Below, in pieces: positions 57,328 to 63,381 of a stretch of DNA of 64,000 nucleotides. The stretch covers positions 62,001 to 126,000 of the forward strand of contig NZ_AKJY01000063.1 in assembly GCF_000282115.1 (NCBI RefSeq), given 5' to 3'. Made by a program: the position numbers and the translations under genes. The stretch comes from Chryseobacterium populi (GTDB lineage: Bacteria > Bacteroidota > Bacteroidia > Flavobacteriales > Weeksellaceae). The first letter of the stretch is position 1, and every line of letters starts with the position of its first letter. The notes below the pieces were generated by a model. It was given only the letters and a program-made list of their open reading frames with translations, did not search any database and was not told the origin of the DNA.

Positions 57328-57401
57328 GGTTCTGTGGCTCAACCGGATAGAGCATCGGTTTTCTAAACCGAAGGTTACAGGTTCGAATCCTGTCGGGATC
57401 A
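57328..57401 (+). tRNA. tRNA-like element 3, Arg anticodon TCT
   Basis: Complete cloverleaf: acceptor GGTTCTG/CGGGATC with three wobble pairs, D-arm GCTC/GAGC, anticodon arm TCGGT-TTTCTAA-ACCGA, T-arm ACAGG/CCTGT. The many G-T pairs in the acceptor are unusual for a housekeeping tRNA. Confidence 0.7.
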
Positions 57402-57405
57402 CAAA

Positions 57406-57490
57406 GGAGAGCATACAAATATTGGTTCGTTGCGGCTTATTGTTATTGAGTTCTACGACAGTAGTGAAGGTTCGATTCCTTTGCTCTCCG
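57406..57490 (+). ncRNA. tRNA-like element 4, Ser-type body with Asn anticodon GTT
   Basis: Acceptor GGAGAGC/GCTCTCC with discriminator G and a long variable arm (CTAC-GACA-GTAG) are tRNA-Ser features. The anticodon arm GCTTA-TTGTTAT-TGAGT carries GTT, and the D-arm has only three pairs. The body and the anticodon do not match one amino acid. Confidence 0.65.
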
Positions 57491-57497
57491 CAAAAAT

Positions 57498-57569
57498 GGT
57501 CTATTGAGGTAATGGCTAACCTGCCCGACTGTCTCTTGGGCACTGCGAGTTCGATTCTCGCATAGACCG
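57498..57569 (+). tRNA. tRNA-like element 5, Asp anticodon GTC
   Basis: Complete cloverleaf: acceptor GGTCTAT/ATAGACC, D-arm AGGT/ACCT, anticodon arm CCCGA-CTGTCTC-TTGGG, T-arm GCGAG/CTCGC, discriminator G as in tRNA-Asp. Position 37 is T rather than the usual purine. Confidence 0.7.
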
Positions 57570-57570
57570 C

Positions 57571-57633
57571 AAAGATTTATGGAAAATTCGGCTCCGACTG
57601 TCTCTCGGAAAAGAAATTTAGAAATAAATCTTT
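57571..57633 (+). ncRNA. Minimised tRNA-like element 6 (acceptor plus GTC anticodon arm)
   Basis: A ten-pair end stem (AAAGATTTAT with ATAAATCTTT) encloses an anticodon-like arm TCCGA-CTGTCTC-TCGGA. Its seven-base loop is identical to that of element 5. D- and T-arms are absent. Confidence 0.6.
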
Positions 57634-57637
57634 AAAA

Positions 57638-57709
57638 CTGGAAAGATAACGGTGGTTGTTTACCCGCCTTGGACGCGGGAGGTCATAGGTTCGAATCCTA
57701 TTTTCCAGA
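57638..57709 (+). tRNA. tRNA-like element 7, Pro anticodon TGG
   Basis: Acceptor CTGGAAA/TTTCCAG, anticodon arm CCCGC-CTTGGAC-GCGGG, T-arm ATAGG/CCTAT, all perfect. The D-arm is weak (three pairs) and the D-loop lacks the usual A's. Confidence 0.65.
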
Positions 57710-57805
57710 CAGAAAAATGAATAGGCGAATGGTCAATAGTGAATTTTAAAATTGACAGCAAAGCGAATTGCCCATTCACATAAAGTTAATTGTTTCAAAG
57801 AGAAA

Positions 57806-57873
57806 AAGAAAAGGTTTGTCAGAGCAGAAGATCTTTACGCCAAAAACACGGAAATATAGACAAGCTTTTTCTT
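57806..57873 (+). ncRNA. Conserved long hairpin A between tRNA-like elements
   Basis: A 15-pair stem (AAGAAAAGGTTTGTC with GACAAGCTTTTTCTT, two wobbles) encloses a 38-base loop containing GAGCAGAAGATCTT. It matches hairpin B at 58023 in stem position, loop motif and downstream CTT. The two stems differ at paired positions, which indicates selection on structure. Confidence 0.6.
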
Positions 57874-57909
57874 GACTCAAAAATGATCAATCAATTATCA
57901 TTTAAATTT

Positions 57910-57991
57910 GATGGTTCGCCGAAGTGGAAGAGTCGGGGCGGTCTGCAAAACCGTTGCGTAAGCTGAGTGGGTTTAAATCCCATAACCATCT
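57910..57991 (+). ncRNA. tRNA-like element 8, Cys anticodon GCA, long variable arm
   Basis: Acceptor GATGGTT/AACCATC, D-arm CCGA/TCGG, anticodon arm GCGGT-CTGCAAA-ACCGT, T-arm GTGGG/CCCAT. The T-loop is TTTAAAT, so the universal C56 is lost. The 12-base variable region is abnormal for tRNA-Cys. Confidence 0.65.
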
Positions 57992-58022
57992 CAAATAACT
58001 AAAATGAGATTAGTTCCGGAGA

Positions 58023-58090
58023 AAAAATAGAGCTTGTCGAGCGTAGAAGTTCTTATATTAAACAAAAAAATAAAGACAGGCTTTGTTTTT
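58023..58090 (+). ncRNA. Conserved long hairpin B between tRNA-like elements
   Basis: A 16-pair stem (starting AAAAATAGAGCTTGTC, paired with GACAGGCTTTGTTTTT) around a 36-base loop with GAGCGTAGAAGTTCTT. It is homologous to hairpin A, with compensatory changes. Confidence 0.6.
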
Positions 58091-58142
58091 CTTCAAAAGA
58101 AATGGGAATTAGAAATTACTCATTGCTTATCAATCTTAAAAA

Positions 58143-58226
58143 GGAAGTACGTCGAAGTTGGTGGGTCGGGGCAGACTGTAAATCTGTTGCTTCATTGCTG
58201 GGTAGGTTCGAATCCTGCTATTTCCA
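58143..58226 (+). tRNA. tRNA-like element 9, Tyr anticodon GTA
   Basis: Acceptor GGAAGTA/TATTTCC, D-arm TCGA/TCGG, anticodon arm GCAGA-CTGTAAA-TCTGT, a 14-base variable region as in bacterial tRNA-Tyr, and T-arm GTAGG/CCTGC. Several wobble pairs are present. Confidence 0.7.
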
Positions 58227-58230
58227 CAAA

Positions 58231-58302
58231 ACTGCTGATAATGTAATGGCAGCATGCAGGAAATATACTCTTGTTGTTCAGGTTCGATTCCTGGTTGCGG
58301 TT
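58231..58302 (+). ncRNA. tRNA-like element 10, degenerate
   Basis: T-arm TCAGG-TTCGATT-CCTGG is intact and the D-region (AATGTAATGGCAGC) resembles tRNA-Gln. The anticodon arm (CAGGA-AATATAC-TCTTG) lacks T33, so no anticodon can be assigned, and the acceptor has a mismatch. Confidence 0.5.
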
Positions 58303-58309
58303 TTTAATT

Positions 58310-58381
58310 GCTCTATTCGTTTAACGGTCAGGGCACCTGCCTTTCGGGCAGAAAATAAGAATTTGATCCCTTTATAGAGTA
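58310..58381 (+). ncRNA. tRNA-like element 11, Glu anticodon TTC, degenerate
   Basis: Acceptor GCTCTAT/ATAGAGT and a D-arm like tRNA-Glu (AACGGTCAGG). The anticodon loop CTTTCGG sits on a four-pair CTGC/GCAG stem. The T-stem is largely lost around TTTGATC. Confidence 0.55.
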
Positions 58382-58591
58382 TAAAGAATGAATGGATTAA
58401 TAGTGAATTTTAAGTGCAGTTTTTATTATCTGTTACGCATTATTGATAAATCTGGAAGAGTGGTGTGTAGTCAACGAAAAATAGAAATCTGAGACTATAA
58501 ACTAGAGGTTAAAAGATTGGAAGCAGAAAGACAAGTATCACTGGTAAAATCAATTATCATTTATGAATTATAAATAAAATATGTAGAAAAA
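58382..58591. other. Spacer after the tRNA-like array
   Basis: It contains AATAGTGAATTTTAA, also present at 57735, and TCAATTATCATTTA, also present near 57890. The array spacers therefore share sequence. A further heavily decayed tRNA-like segment may lie near 58450-58520; I cannot fold it convincingly. Confidence 0.35.
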
Positions 58592-59077
58592 ATGGAAACG
58601 CAACAACAAACATGGCAGAACATGAATGGAAAAATTTTCCGGAACTCTATCACAAAGCTGGTAGAAGAGGCCATCATTCGCGAACAGGCTAATGGCCACC
58701 GACTGAAAGTTTGTGTGGGCTCAGATTCCCACGTATATGGTGACGCTATTAATTATGCTACGGCAGTAGTATTTATTCGTGAGGGAAAAGGAGCGTTTAC
58801 CTTTATCAGAAAAGAAAGAGAAATACAGGATATCAGTATTAAAGAGCGAATGCTTAATGAGGTGAACAAATCCGTAGAAATTGCATATGCTATCTGTTCT
58901 GTTTTGGATGCTTATGGTGTGGAAATGGAGGTACATGCTGACATTAATACCGATCCGGATTTTAAATCCAATGTCGCATTGAAAGATGCAATGGGCTACA
59001 TTCTGGGAATGGGATATGTGTTCAAAGCAAAACCTTTTGCATTCGCAAGCTCCAATTGTGCCGATATGATGGTTTAA
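58592..59077 (+). CDS. YkuK/DUF458 family RNase-H-fold protein
   Basis: A 161-residue cytoplasmic protein. The conserved acidic and polar residues of the YkuK/DUF458 family are visible: VCVGSDSHVYG (first Asp, near residue 43), VEMEVHADINTDP, and KPFAFASSNCAD at the end. The family is predicted to have a ribonuclease-H-like fold; its substrate is unknown. It is the only protein gene directly following the tRNA-like array in the same direction, suggesting that the array RNAs are its substrates or partners. This link is inference from position. Confidence 0.82.
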   Translation: METQQQTWQNMNGKIFRNSITKLVEEAIIREQANGHRLKVCVGSDSHVYGDAINYATAVVFIREGKGAFTFIRKEREIQDISIKERMLNEVNKSVEIAYAICSVLDAYGVEMEVHADINTDPDFKSNVALKDAMGYILGMGYVFKAKPFAFASSNCADMMV

Positions 59078-59298
59078 TCTTGAAAAAAATAAAAGATATT
59101 ACACATAATTTGGTTTACAGATAAATATTGAATAGTAAAAATTTAAGCAAAAAACAGAATGTATTTTTATTATTGCATAGAAATTAAATATTTTGTAAAT
59201 AAAATATAATTTTATAATGAATTATTTTAAAATTTTACTTAAATATTAATTTATTGTTATAATAATGTATATTTGTTTTAGAATTTAAAATATTTTTT

Positions 59299-59412
59299 AT
59301 GAATGCTAAAAATATAATTTTATCTGTTTCGGGATTTATCATTGGACTTATTTTTAGTGCGGTGATCATTTTGATGATTGCCTATCTCGTTGGTTTTTTA
59401 ACTATAAAATAA
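59299..59412 (+). CDS. 37-residue single-pass membrane peptide
   Basis: Starts MNAKNIILSVSGF and continues with one hydrophobic segment (IIGLIFSAVIILMIAYLVGF). It ends 14 bases before the thioredoxin-like gene, whose N-terminal membrane segment is of similar composition, so they are probably co-transcribed. Confidence 0.5.
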   Translation: MNAKNIILSVSGFIIGLIFSAVIILMIAYLVGFLTIK

Positions 59413-59426
59413 AACATGTTTAAAAA

Positions 59427-59963
59427 ATGGTAAGAAATTATTTAAAAAAAGGGTTTATCACAGGAATAATTTTTGGAGGTATTATTGCATTTTCATTTCT
59501 TGGTTATATTTATTATATATCCAAAACGAATTTAGCAACTAATGCCGAATTTGCTAAAAATAAAAATATTAAAGATTTAAATTTACAATTAACAAATCTG
59601 GATGGTACCCCTGTTGATTTTACAAAATATTCAAATAAATACATACTAATGAATTTTTGGGCAACCTGGTGTAAGCCCTGTATGGAGGAAATGCCAATGT
59701 TTCAGAATGTTTATAAGAGTGTAAAAGACAGATATGTTTTTATAATGGTAGCTGATCATGACCTTCAAACAATAGAGAAATTTAAGAACAAAAAAGGTTA
59801 TGATTTTATCTTTGTTAAGACTGATGAAAAATTATTATCAAAAGTTGGAGCTTTACCTACAACATTTGTTTTAGATAAGTCACAGAATATTATATTTTCG
59901 CAAACCGGATCGTTTGATGAAGAAAAGAAATTTAGAGACTTATTACTAAAGAAGTTAAAATAA
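59427..59963 (+). CDS. TlpA/ResA-like membrane-anchored thioredoxin
   Basis: A 178-residue protein with an N-terminal membrane anchor (GFITGIIFGGIIAFSFLGYIYY) and an extracytoplasmic thioredoxin fold. The active site is NFWATWCKPCMEEMP (CxxC) and the cis-Pro region is VGALPTTFVLDK. TlpA-type proteins reduce or isomerise disulfides in the envelope. The codons are more A+T-rich than those of the neighbours. Its connection with the RNA genes on both sides is not evident. Confidence 0.85.
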   Translation: MVRNYLKKGFITGIIFGGIIAFSFLGYIYYISKTNLATNAEFAKNKNIKDLNLQLTNLDGTPVDFTKYSNKYILMNFWATWCKPCMEEMPMFQNVYKSVKDRYVFIMVADHDLQTIEKFKNKKGYDFIFVKTDEKLLSKVGALPTTFVLDKSQNIIFSQTGSFDEEKKFRDLLLKKLK

Positions 59964-60052
59964 TTTACTCGGATGGCCTATAATGATATAACTTCTTGTT
60001 TTGTATCATATTATTCGATCAGCGTGGTTGATAGAAACTAAAGAAAAAATTC

Positions 60053-60083
60053 AGGCTGTCTCAAAAGTGAGGCAGTCTTTTTT
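60053..60083 (+). terminator. Terminator downstream of the thioredoxin gene
   Basis: AGGCTGTCTCA pairs with TGAGGCAGTCT (two wobbles), followed by a T run. Confidence 0.75.
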
Positions 60084-60118
60084 AGCAATACAAAAAAAGA
60101 AAGCCAGAAACTTTTCAG

Positions 60119-60286
60119 GATAATAATATTGAAAGTGTCGCTGATGATTTTTTTGTAAAAGCTGATCGTGAAATGTTTAAAGTATATTTTGATCATATTC
60201 TATCTATCGGGAAAAGTGAAATTCCTACAAGAAATATTTACCGGGATTTCTTTTTTAATGGATTTGTAACCAAAAATACTTATTAA
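60119..60286 (+). pseudogene. Remnant of an unknown gene, 3' end only
   Basis: An open frame without a start codon reading NIESVADDFFVKADREMF and ending NGFVTKNTY. Composition is protein-like but the family is not recognised. Confidence 0.35.
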
Positions 60287-60294
60287 ATAATTAT

Positions 60295-60738
60295 TTAATG
60301 TTTCAGCCATTCTTCATAAGAAAGTACTCCCAGTTCAGGTTTTCCATCACCTTCCAAAATTGAAATAAATTCCAGTTGATTTCCATCCGGATCATTAAAG
60401 TAAATTGCTAAGGCAGGCATCCAGGAAAAAACCATGGGTTTGTCAATCCCGTCTTTCAGAAAATTATAAGGTTTTAAATGCCGGCTTTTCAAAAACTCAA
60501 CAGAATAATTCAATATATCTTCCTTATCAGCAGAAAATGCAAAATGTCTTGGCTGTAAATTTTCCTTTTGTTCCCATAAGCCAAGCATAAATTCTTTATT
60601 ATTTCCGATCCATAAAAATACAATCGGGCGGTTTTCATCACGATGGGCCAGTTTCAGACCTAAAACTTCCGTATAAAACTGTATAGAGTTTTCTAAATTG
60701 CTTACCTGAACATGGGTTTCATATAATCCTTTAATCAT
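60295..60738 (-). CDS. VOC/glyoxalase-bleomycin-resistance family protein
   Basis: A 147-residue cytoplasmic protein with two VOC half-domains. ETHVQVSNLENSIQFYTEVLG carries the first metal His, PRHFAFSADKEDIL the second, and IYFNDPDGNQLEFI the Glu ligand. The family covers dioxygenases, glyoxalases and antibiotic-binding proteins; the substrate is not deducible. It is convergent with the remnant gene and separated by a long gap from the Ro60 gene. Confidence 0.83.
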   Translation of the reverse strand: MIKGLYETHVQVSNLENSIQFYTEVLGLKLAHRDENRPIVFLWIGNNKEFMLGLWEQKENLQPRHFAFSADKEDILNYSVEFLKSRHLKPYNFLKDGIDKPMVFSWMPALAIYFNDPDGNQLEFISILEGDGKPELGVLSYEEWLKH

Positions 60739-61093
60739 TGTTTTAATTTTAAGATAAACAAAACTAAAAAATGAATGTCTAAAAATGTCAAACAGCTGAT
60801 TTCTTTATTTAAAATGAATAATAGATAGATTTTATGTATTGCTTGCTTGTTGATAGTTGGTTTAAACACCAAAAAGCAAAATTTTCCCAAATGTCTATTC
60901 TCTAAGTTAGTAAAGTCATTTTACCAGAGAAAACGAAAACAGCATGTTCGTTATTCTGAATGAAATAAAATGTAGTGAAGAATTTATTATATGAATGCAA
61001 AAGTAAATTTTGGCATTTCTAAACTCTTGTTTGAAATTTAATATCTTCATGATTCTCCAATAAAAAAACAATTTTTTTTTCGAAAATTTTAAA
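60739..61093. other. Intergenic region upstream of the Ro60 promoter
   Basis: A+T-rich. A decayed copy of the flavobacterial ATTCTGA-x-GAA repeat lies at about 60951-60992. No gene seen. Confidence 0.4.
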
Positions 61094-61129
61094 TACGCAA
61101 AAAGGTTGCGTAATTCTGTTTTTACTTTG
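61094..61129 (+). promoter_or_regulatory. Shared TGCGTA-type promoter, copy 2 (Ro60 gene)
   Basis: TACGCA (61094-61099), seven bases, TGCGTA (61107-61112), nine bases, then TTACTTTG (61122-61129). Here the first half-site is inverted, so the element is a true palindrome (TACGCA-N7-TGCGTA). Spacing is identical to the copies at 46021 and 63000. The start codon lies 60 bases further. Confidence 0.72.
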
Positions 61130-61188
61130 CATCAGAAATCAGAGAGAAGGGATAATCCTCTAAATGTTTAACTAAAAAACAGTAACTC

Positions 61189-62706
61189 ATGAAATTTAAT
61201 TTTTTAAAAAAAGAGAATAGGGAGGTCGTAAACTACGAAGGTGCAAAAGCTTATGAGATGACACCTGCAGAAGAATTATATAGTGCTGTTGTTACAACAG
61301 GATTATCCAACACATCTTATGAAAATGGAAATGACAGATTGTCGAGAATCCAGGCCCTGATTAAGAAAAATGATCCGGAATTCGTTGCAAAACTCGCAGT
61401 TTATGCAAGAAAAAATATGTATCTGCGTTCAATTCCTTTGGTTTTAACAACAGAATTAGCGCGACAAACTTCAGGAACTGACCTGGTGAGCCGAACTGTT
61501 GATGGAGTTGTTCAGAGAGCAGACGAAATTACAGAACTATTGGCTTATTACCAATTGGCAAATGAAAGAACGGATGTTAAGAAGCTGAATAAGCTGTCAA
61601 AACAGATTCAAAAAGGCCTGGTGAAATCATTCAACAAATTTGATGAATACCAGTTTGCAAAATATAATAGGAAAGCTGAGGTAACTTTAAAAGATGCATT
61701 GTTCCTGGTTCACCCAAAAGCAAAAGATGAAAATCAACAGGCAATTTTCAACAAAATCGTCAATGACTCGTTGGAGACTCCTTATACATGGGAAGTTGAG
61801 CTTTCAATCTTAGGTCAGACAAAATTTGAGGATGAAACAGAAAGAAAATCAGCCTTCAAAAGCAAATGGGAAGAACTGATTTTCAGTAACAAGCTTGGTT
61901 ATATGGCAACTTTACGAAACCTGAGAAATATTCTGGAAGGCAATGTTTCTTCGGATGCAATGTATAAAGTGTGTCAGTATTTATCGGATGAAAAAGCTGT
62001 AAGAAATTCAAAACAATTGCCATTCAGATTTTTGGCTGCGTACAGAGAATTGAAAAATATTGATTCAAAATACCTGTCATCAGTTTTAGAAGCATTGGAA
62101 GATGCAGTAATGGTGAGTGCAAAAAATATCAAAGGTTTTGGCTTTGATACTTCAGTAGTTATTGCGGCAGACGTATCCGGATCGATGCAGCAGCCTGTTT
62201 CCCCGAAATCTAAGGTTTTGCTTTACGATATCGGTTTGCTGATATCAATGATTTTACATTCACAGTGCAAAAATGTGATCTCGGGTATGTTTGGTGATAC
62301 ATGGAAAAGAGTTCCTATGCCTAAAAACGGTATCCTGAGAAACGTGGATGCATTCTATAAAAGAGAAGGTGAGGTAGGGTATTCCACAAACGGTTATCTG
62401 GTGATTGATGATTTACTGAACAAGCGTGAAAAAGTGGATAAAGTAATGATCTTCACCGATACTCAGCTGTGGAACAGTAAAGGAACCCGGAATTCTTTTG
62501 AAGATTCATGGAATCAGTACAAAAGTCTCTATCCCAAAGCAAAATTGTATATTTTTGATTTGGCGGGTTACGGAAGGCAACCGCTGGATGTCAGAAAAAA
62601 TGATGTATATCTTATTGCAGGCTGGTCAGACAAAGTTTTCGATGTATTGAACGCTTTGGAAGACCGGAAATCAGCAGTAGCAATGATAAAAAAAGTAGTG
62701 CTGTAA
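61189..62706 (+). CDS. rsr: Ro60/Rsr orthologue: TROVE domain plus vWA domain
   Basis: A 505-residue protein, the usual bacterial Ro60 length. The N-terminal two thirds are the TROVE HEAT-repeat ring (AEELYSAVVTTGLSNTSYE, LAVYARKNMYLRSIPLVLTTEL). The C-terminal vWA domain starts near residue 322 with an intact MIDAS, DVSGSM (328-333), and has MIFTDTQLW further on. Ro60 rings bind Y RNAs on the outside and the 3' ends of misfolded RNAs in the pore. With Y RNA and PNPase they act in RNA decay. The 3' flank and a following transcription unit encode Y-RNA-like structures, strongly supporting the assignment. Confidence 0.94.
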   Translation: MKFNFLKKENREVVNYEGAKAYEMTPAEELYSAVVTTGLSNTSYENGNDRLSRIQALIKKNDPEFVAKLAVYARKNMYLRSIPLVLTTELARQTSGTDLVSRTVDGVVQRADEITELLAYYQLANERTDVKKLNKLSKQIQKGLVKSFNKFDEYQFAKYNRKAEVTLKDALFLVHPKAKDENQQAIFNKIVNDSLETPYTWEVELSILGQTKFEDETERKSAFKSKWEELIFSNKLGYMATLRNLRNILEGNVSSDAMYKVCQYLSDEKAVRNSKQLPFRFLAAYRELKNIDSKYLSSVLEALEDAVMVSAKNIKGFGFDTSVVIAADVSGSMQQPVSPKSKVLLYDIGLLISMILHSQCKNVISGMFGDTWKRVPMPKNGILRNVDAFYKREGEVGYSTNGYLVIDDLLNKREKVDKVMIFTDTQLWNSKGTRNSFEDSWNQYKSLYPKAKLYIFDLAGYGRQPLDVRKNDVYLIAGWSDKVFDVLNALEDRKSAVAMIKKVVL

Positions 62707-62774
62707 AAGGCACTGCTTTTAAAATAAAAATGATTTTACCTTAAGGCAAAACGAATAAAAGAATAAATAGTTTT

Positions 62775-62809
62775 GAGATTGTTTCGTCACTCCGTTCCTC
62801 GCAATGACG
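62775..62809 (-). repeat. Dispersed repeat fragment (CGTCATTGCGAGGAACG type)
   Basis: On the minus strand it reads CGTCATTGCGAGGAACGG, AGTGACG and AACAATCTC. This is a widespread intergenic repeat, and its translation gives the familiar IARNGVTKQS. One half only; no coding value. Confidence 0.65.
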
Positions 62810-62820
62810 ATAAAAAATAA

Positions 62821-62889
62821 GCCGGTGCCGTAAGAAAAGAAATCCTTCGGCTTCGAATTGAAAATGAGTCTTTTCACAATATTGCTCGG
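62821..62889 (+). ncRNA. Y-RNA-like stem a, in the 3' flank of the Ro60 gene
   Basis: GTGCCGTAA block, inner stem GAAAAGA/TCTTTTC, outer CCG/CGG, with a CTTCG segment inside. It has no full tRNA-like module. It would be transcribed with the Ro60 mRNA. Confidence 0.5.
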
Positions 62890-62901
62890 TTTTAAATAAC
62901 C

Positions 62902-62952
62902 AATGTCGTACAATAGGAGTTTCATCGTTAAACTTCCAATTTGAACAACATT
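62902..62952 (+). ncRNA. Y-RNA-like stem b, in the 3' flank of the Ro60 gene
   Basis: Outer AATG/CATT, the block TCGTAC as an internal loop, inner stem GGAGTTT with AAACTTCC, and a small loop CATCGTT. It is the minimal form of the unit, without any tRNA-like module. Confidence 0.55.
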
Positions 62953-62999
62953 CAAAAAACTCTTATGAATTGTTACTTGGTTTTTTAATAATTTTTAAC

Positions 63000-63035
63000 T
63001 GCGTAAAAAGAATGCGTACTATGGAGATAACTTTG
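63000..63035 (+). promoter_or_regulatory. Shared TGCGTA-type promoter, copy 3 (Y-RNA-like array)
   Basis: TGCGTA (63000-63005), seven bases, TGCGTA (63013-63018), nine bases, TAACTTTG (63028-63035), a full match to TANNTTTG. It drives a non-coding unit ending at the terminator at 63896. Confidence 0.75.
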
Positions 63036-63083
63036 CAACACTAAAAACAAATAACCATGAATAATTATAAACCATGTCTTAAA

Positions 63084-63117
63084 TAAGCAGTGTATTGGGT
63101 ATAATACTCAATGCTTA
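63084..63117 (+). ncRNA. Leader hairpin of the Y-RNA-like transcript
   Basis: TAAGCA/TGCTTA outer and GTATT/AATAC inner pairs. The preceding ATGTCTTA resembles the RTGYCGTA block with one change, so this may be a decayed Y-like unit. Confidence 0.4.
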
Positions 63118-63128
63118 CGGAAGAATAA

Positions 63129-63271
63129 AATCAAGTGTCGTTTTAGAATCATACTTCGAGATTTAGTATCATTGGGTCGCAGGTTCGATTCCTGCCTTTT
63201 CCCTCGAAAAGGAGAAGTAGCTCAGCAGGTAGAGCAAATGCACGGAAGATTCTGAGAATTTTACCTTGATT
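63129..63271 (+). ncRNA. Y-RNA-like unit 1 with circularly permuted tRNA module
   Basis: Outer stem AATCAAG (63129-63135) with CTTGATT (63265-63271), then the internal loop containing TGTCGT, then inner stem AGAATC with GATTCT. Inside lies a permuted tRNA: T-arm GCAGG-TTCGATT-CCTGC (63179-63195), 3' acceptor strand CTTTTCC, loop, 5' acceptor strand GGAGAAG (63211-63217), then T, A and D-arm GCTC-AGCAGGTA-GAGC (to 63235). The acceptor strands pair 7 of 7. An anticodon arm is replaced by the Y stem. This is the layout expected of bacterial YrlA-type Y RNAs. Confidence 0.72.
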
Positions 63272-63282
63272 AAAAATAAAAG

Positions 63283-63372
63283 AATGCCGTAGAAAAGGCC
63301 TACTTCGGTTAATATGGGTTTGATTCCAGAATAAATCTTATAAGTCGGGTCTTGATCTAGCCTCTTTTCATA
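63283..63372 (+). ncRNA. Y-RNA-like unit 2, reduced tRNA module
   Basis: Outer ATG/CAT, internal loop CCGTAG, stem AAAA/TTTT, GGC/GCC, and CTACTTCGG as in the other units. The interior has a T-loop-like GGTTTGATTCC, a short capped hairpin (ATAA/TTAT) and a D-loop-like GTCGGGTC. It is a compressed version of the permuted module. Confidence 0.55.
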
Positions 63373-63381
63373 CATAATAAA

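Noticed and set aside
57067..57565. Apparent protein-coding frames on both strands across the tRNA-like array
   Set aside because: They run through cloverleaf structures, and their residues (for example GSNPV, FDSRC-type stretches) are the usual false translations of tRNA genes.
57953..57962. TGCGTA inside tRNA-like element 8 as another copy of the shared promoter half-site
   Set aside because: No second half-site or -7 box at the required distance; it is part of the variable arm.
58034..58377. Plus-strand frames of 70 and 91 codons
   Set aside because: They cover hairpin B and tRNA-like elements 9-11 and have no protein-like features.
57171..58381. Ordinary tRNA operon
   Set aside because: Mismatched acceptors, lost T33 or C56, missing arms and an inconsistent body/anticodon pairing make a housekeeping role unlikely for most elements.
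62719..62955. Minus-strand frame of 78 codons
   Set aside because: It contains IARNGVTKQS, the typical translation of a dispersed intergenic repeat, and overlaps two Y-RNA-like stems.
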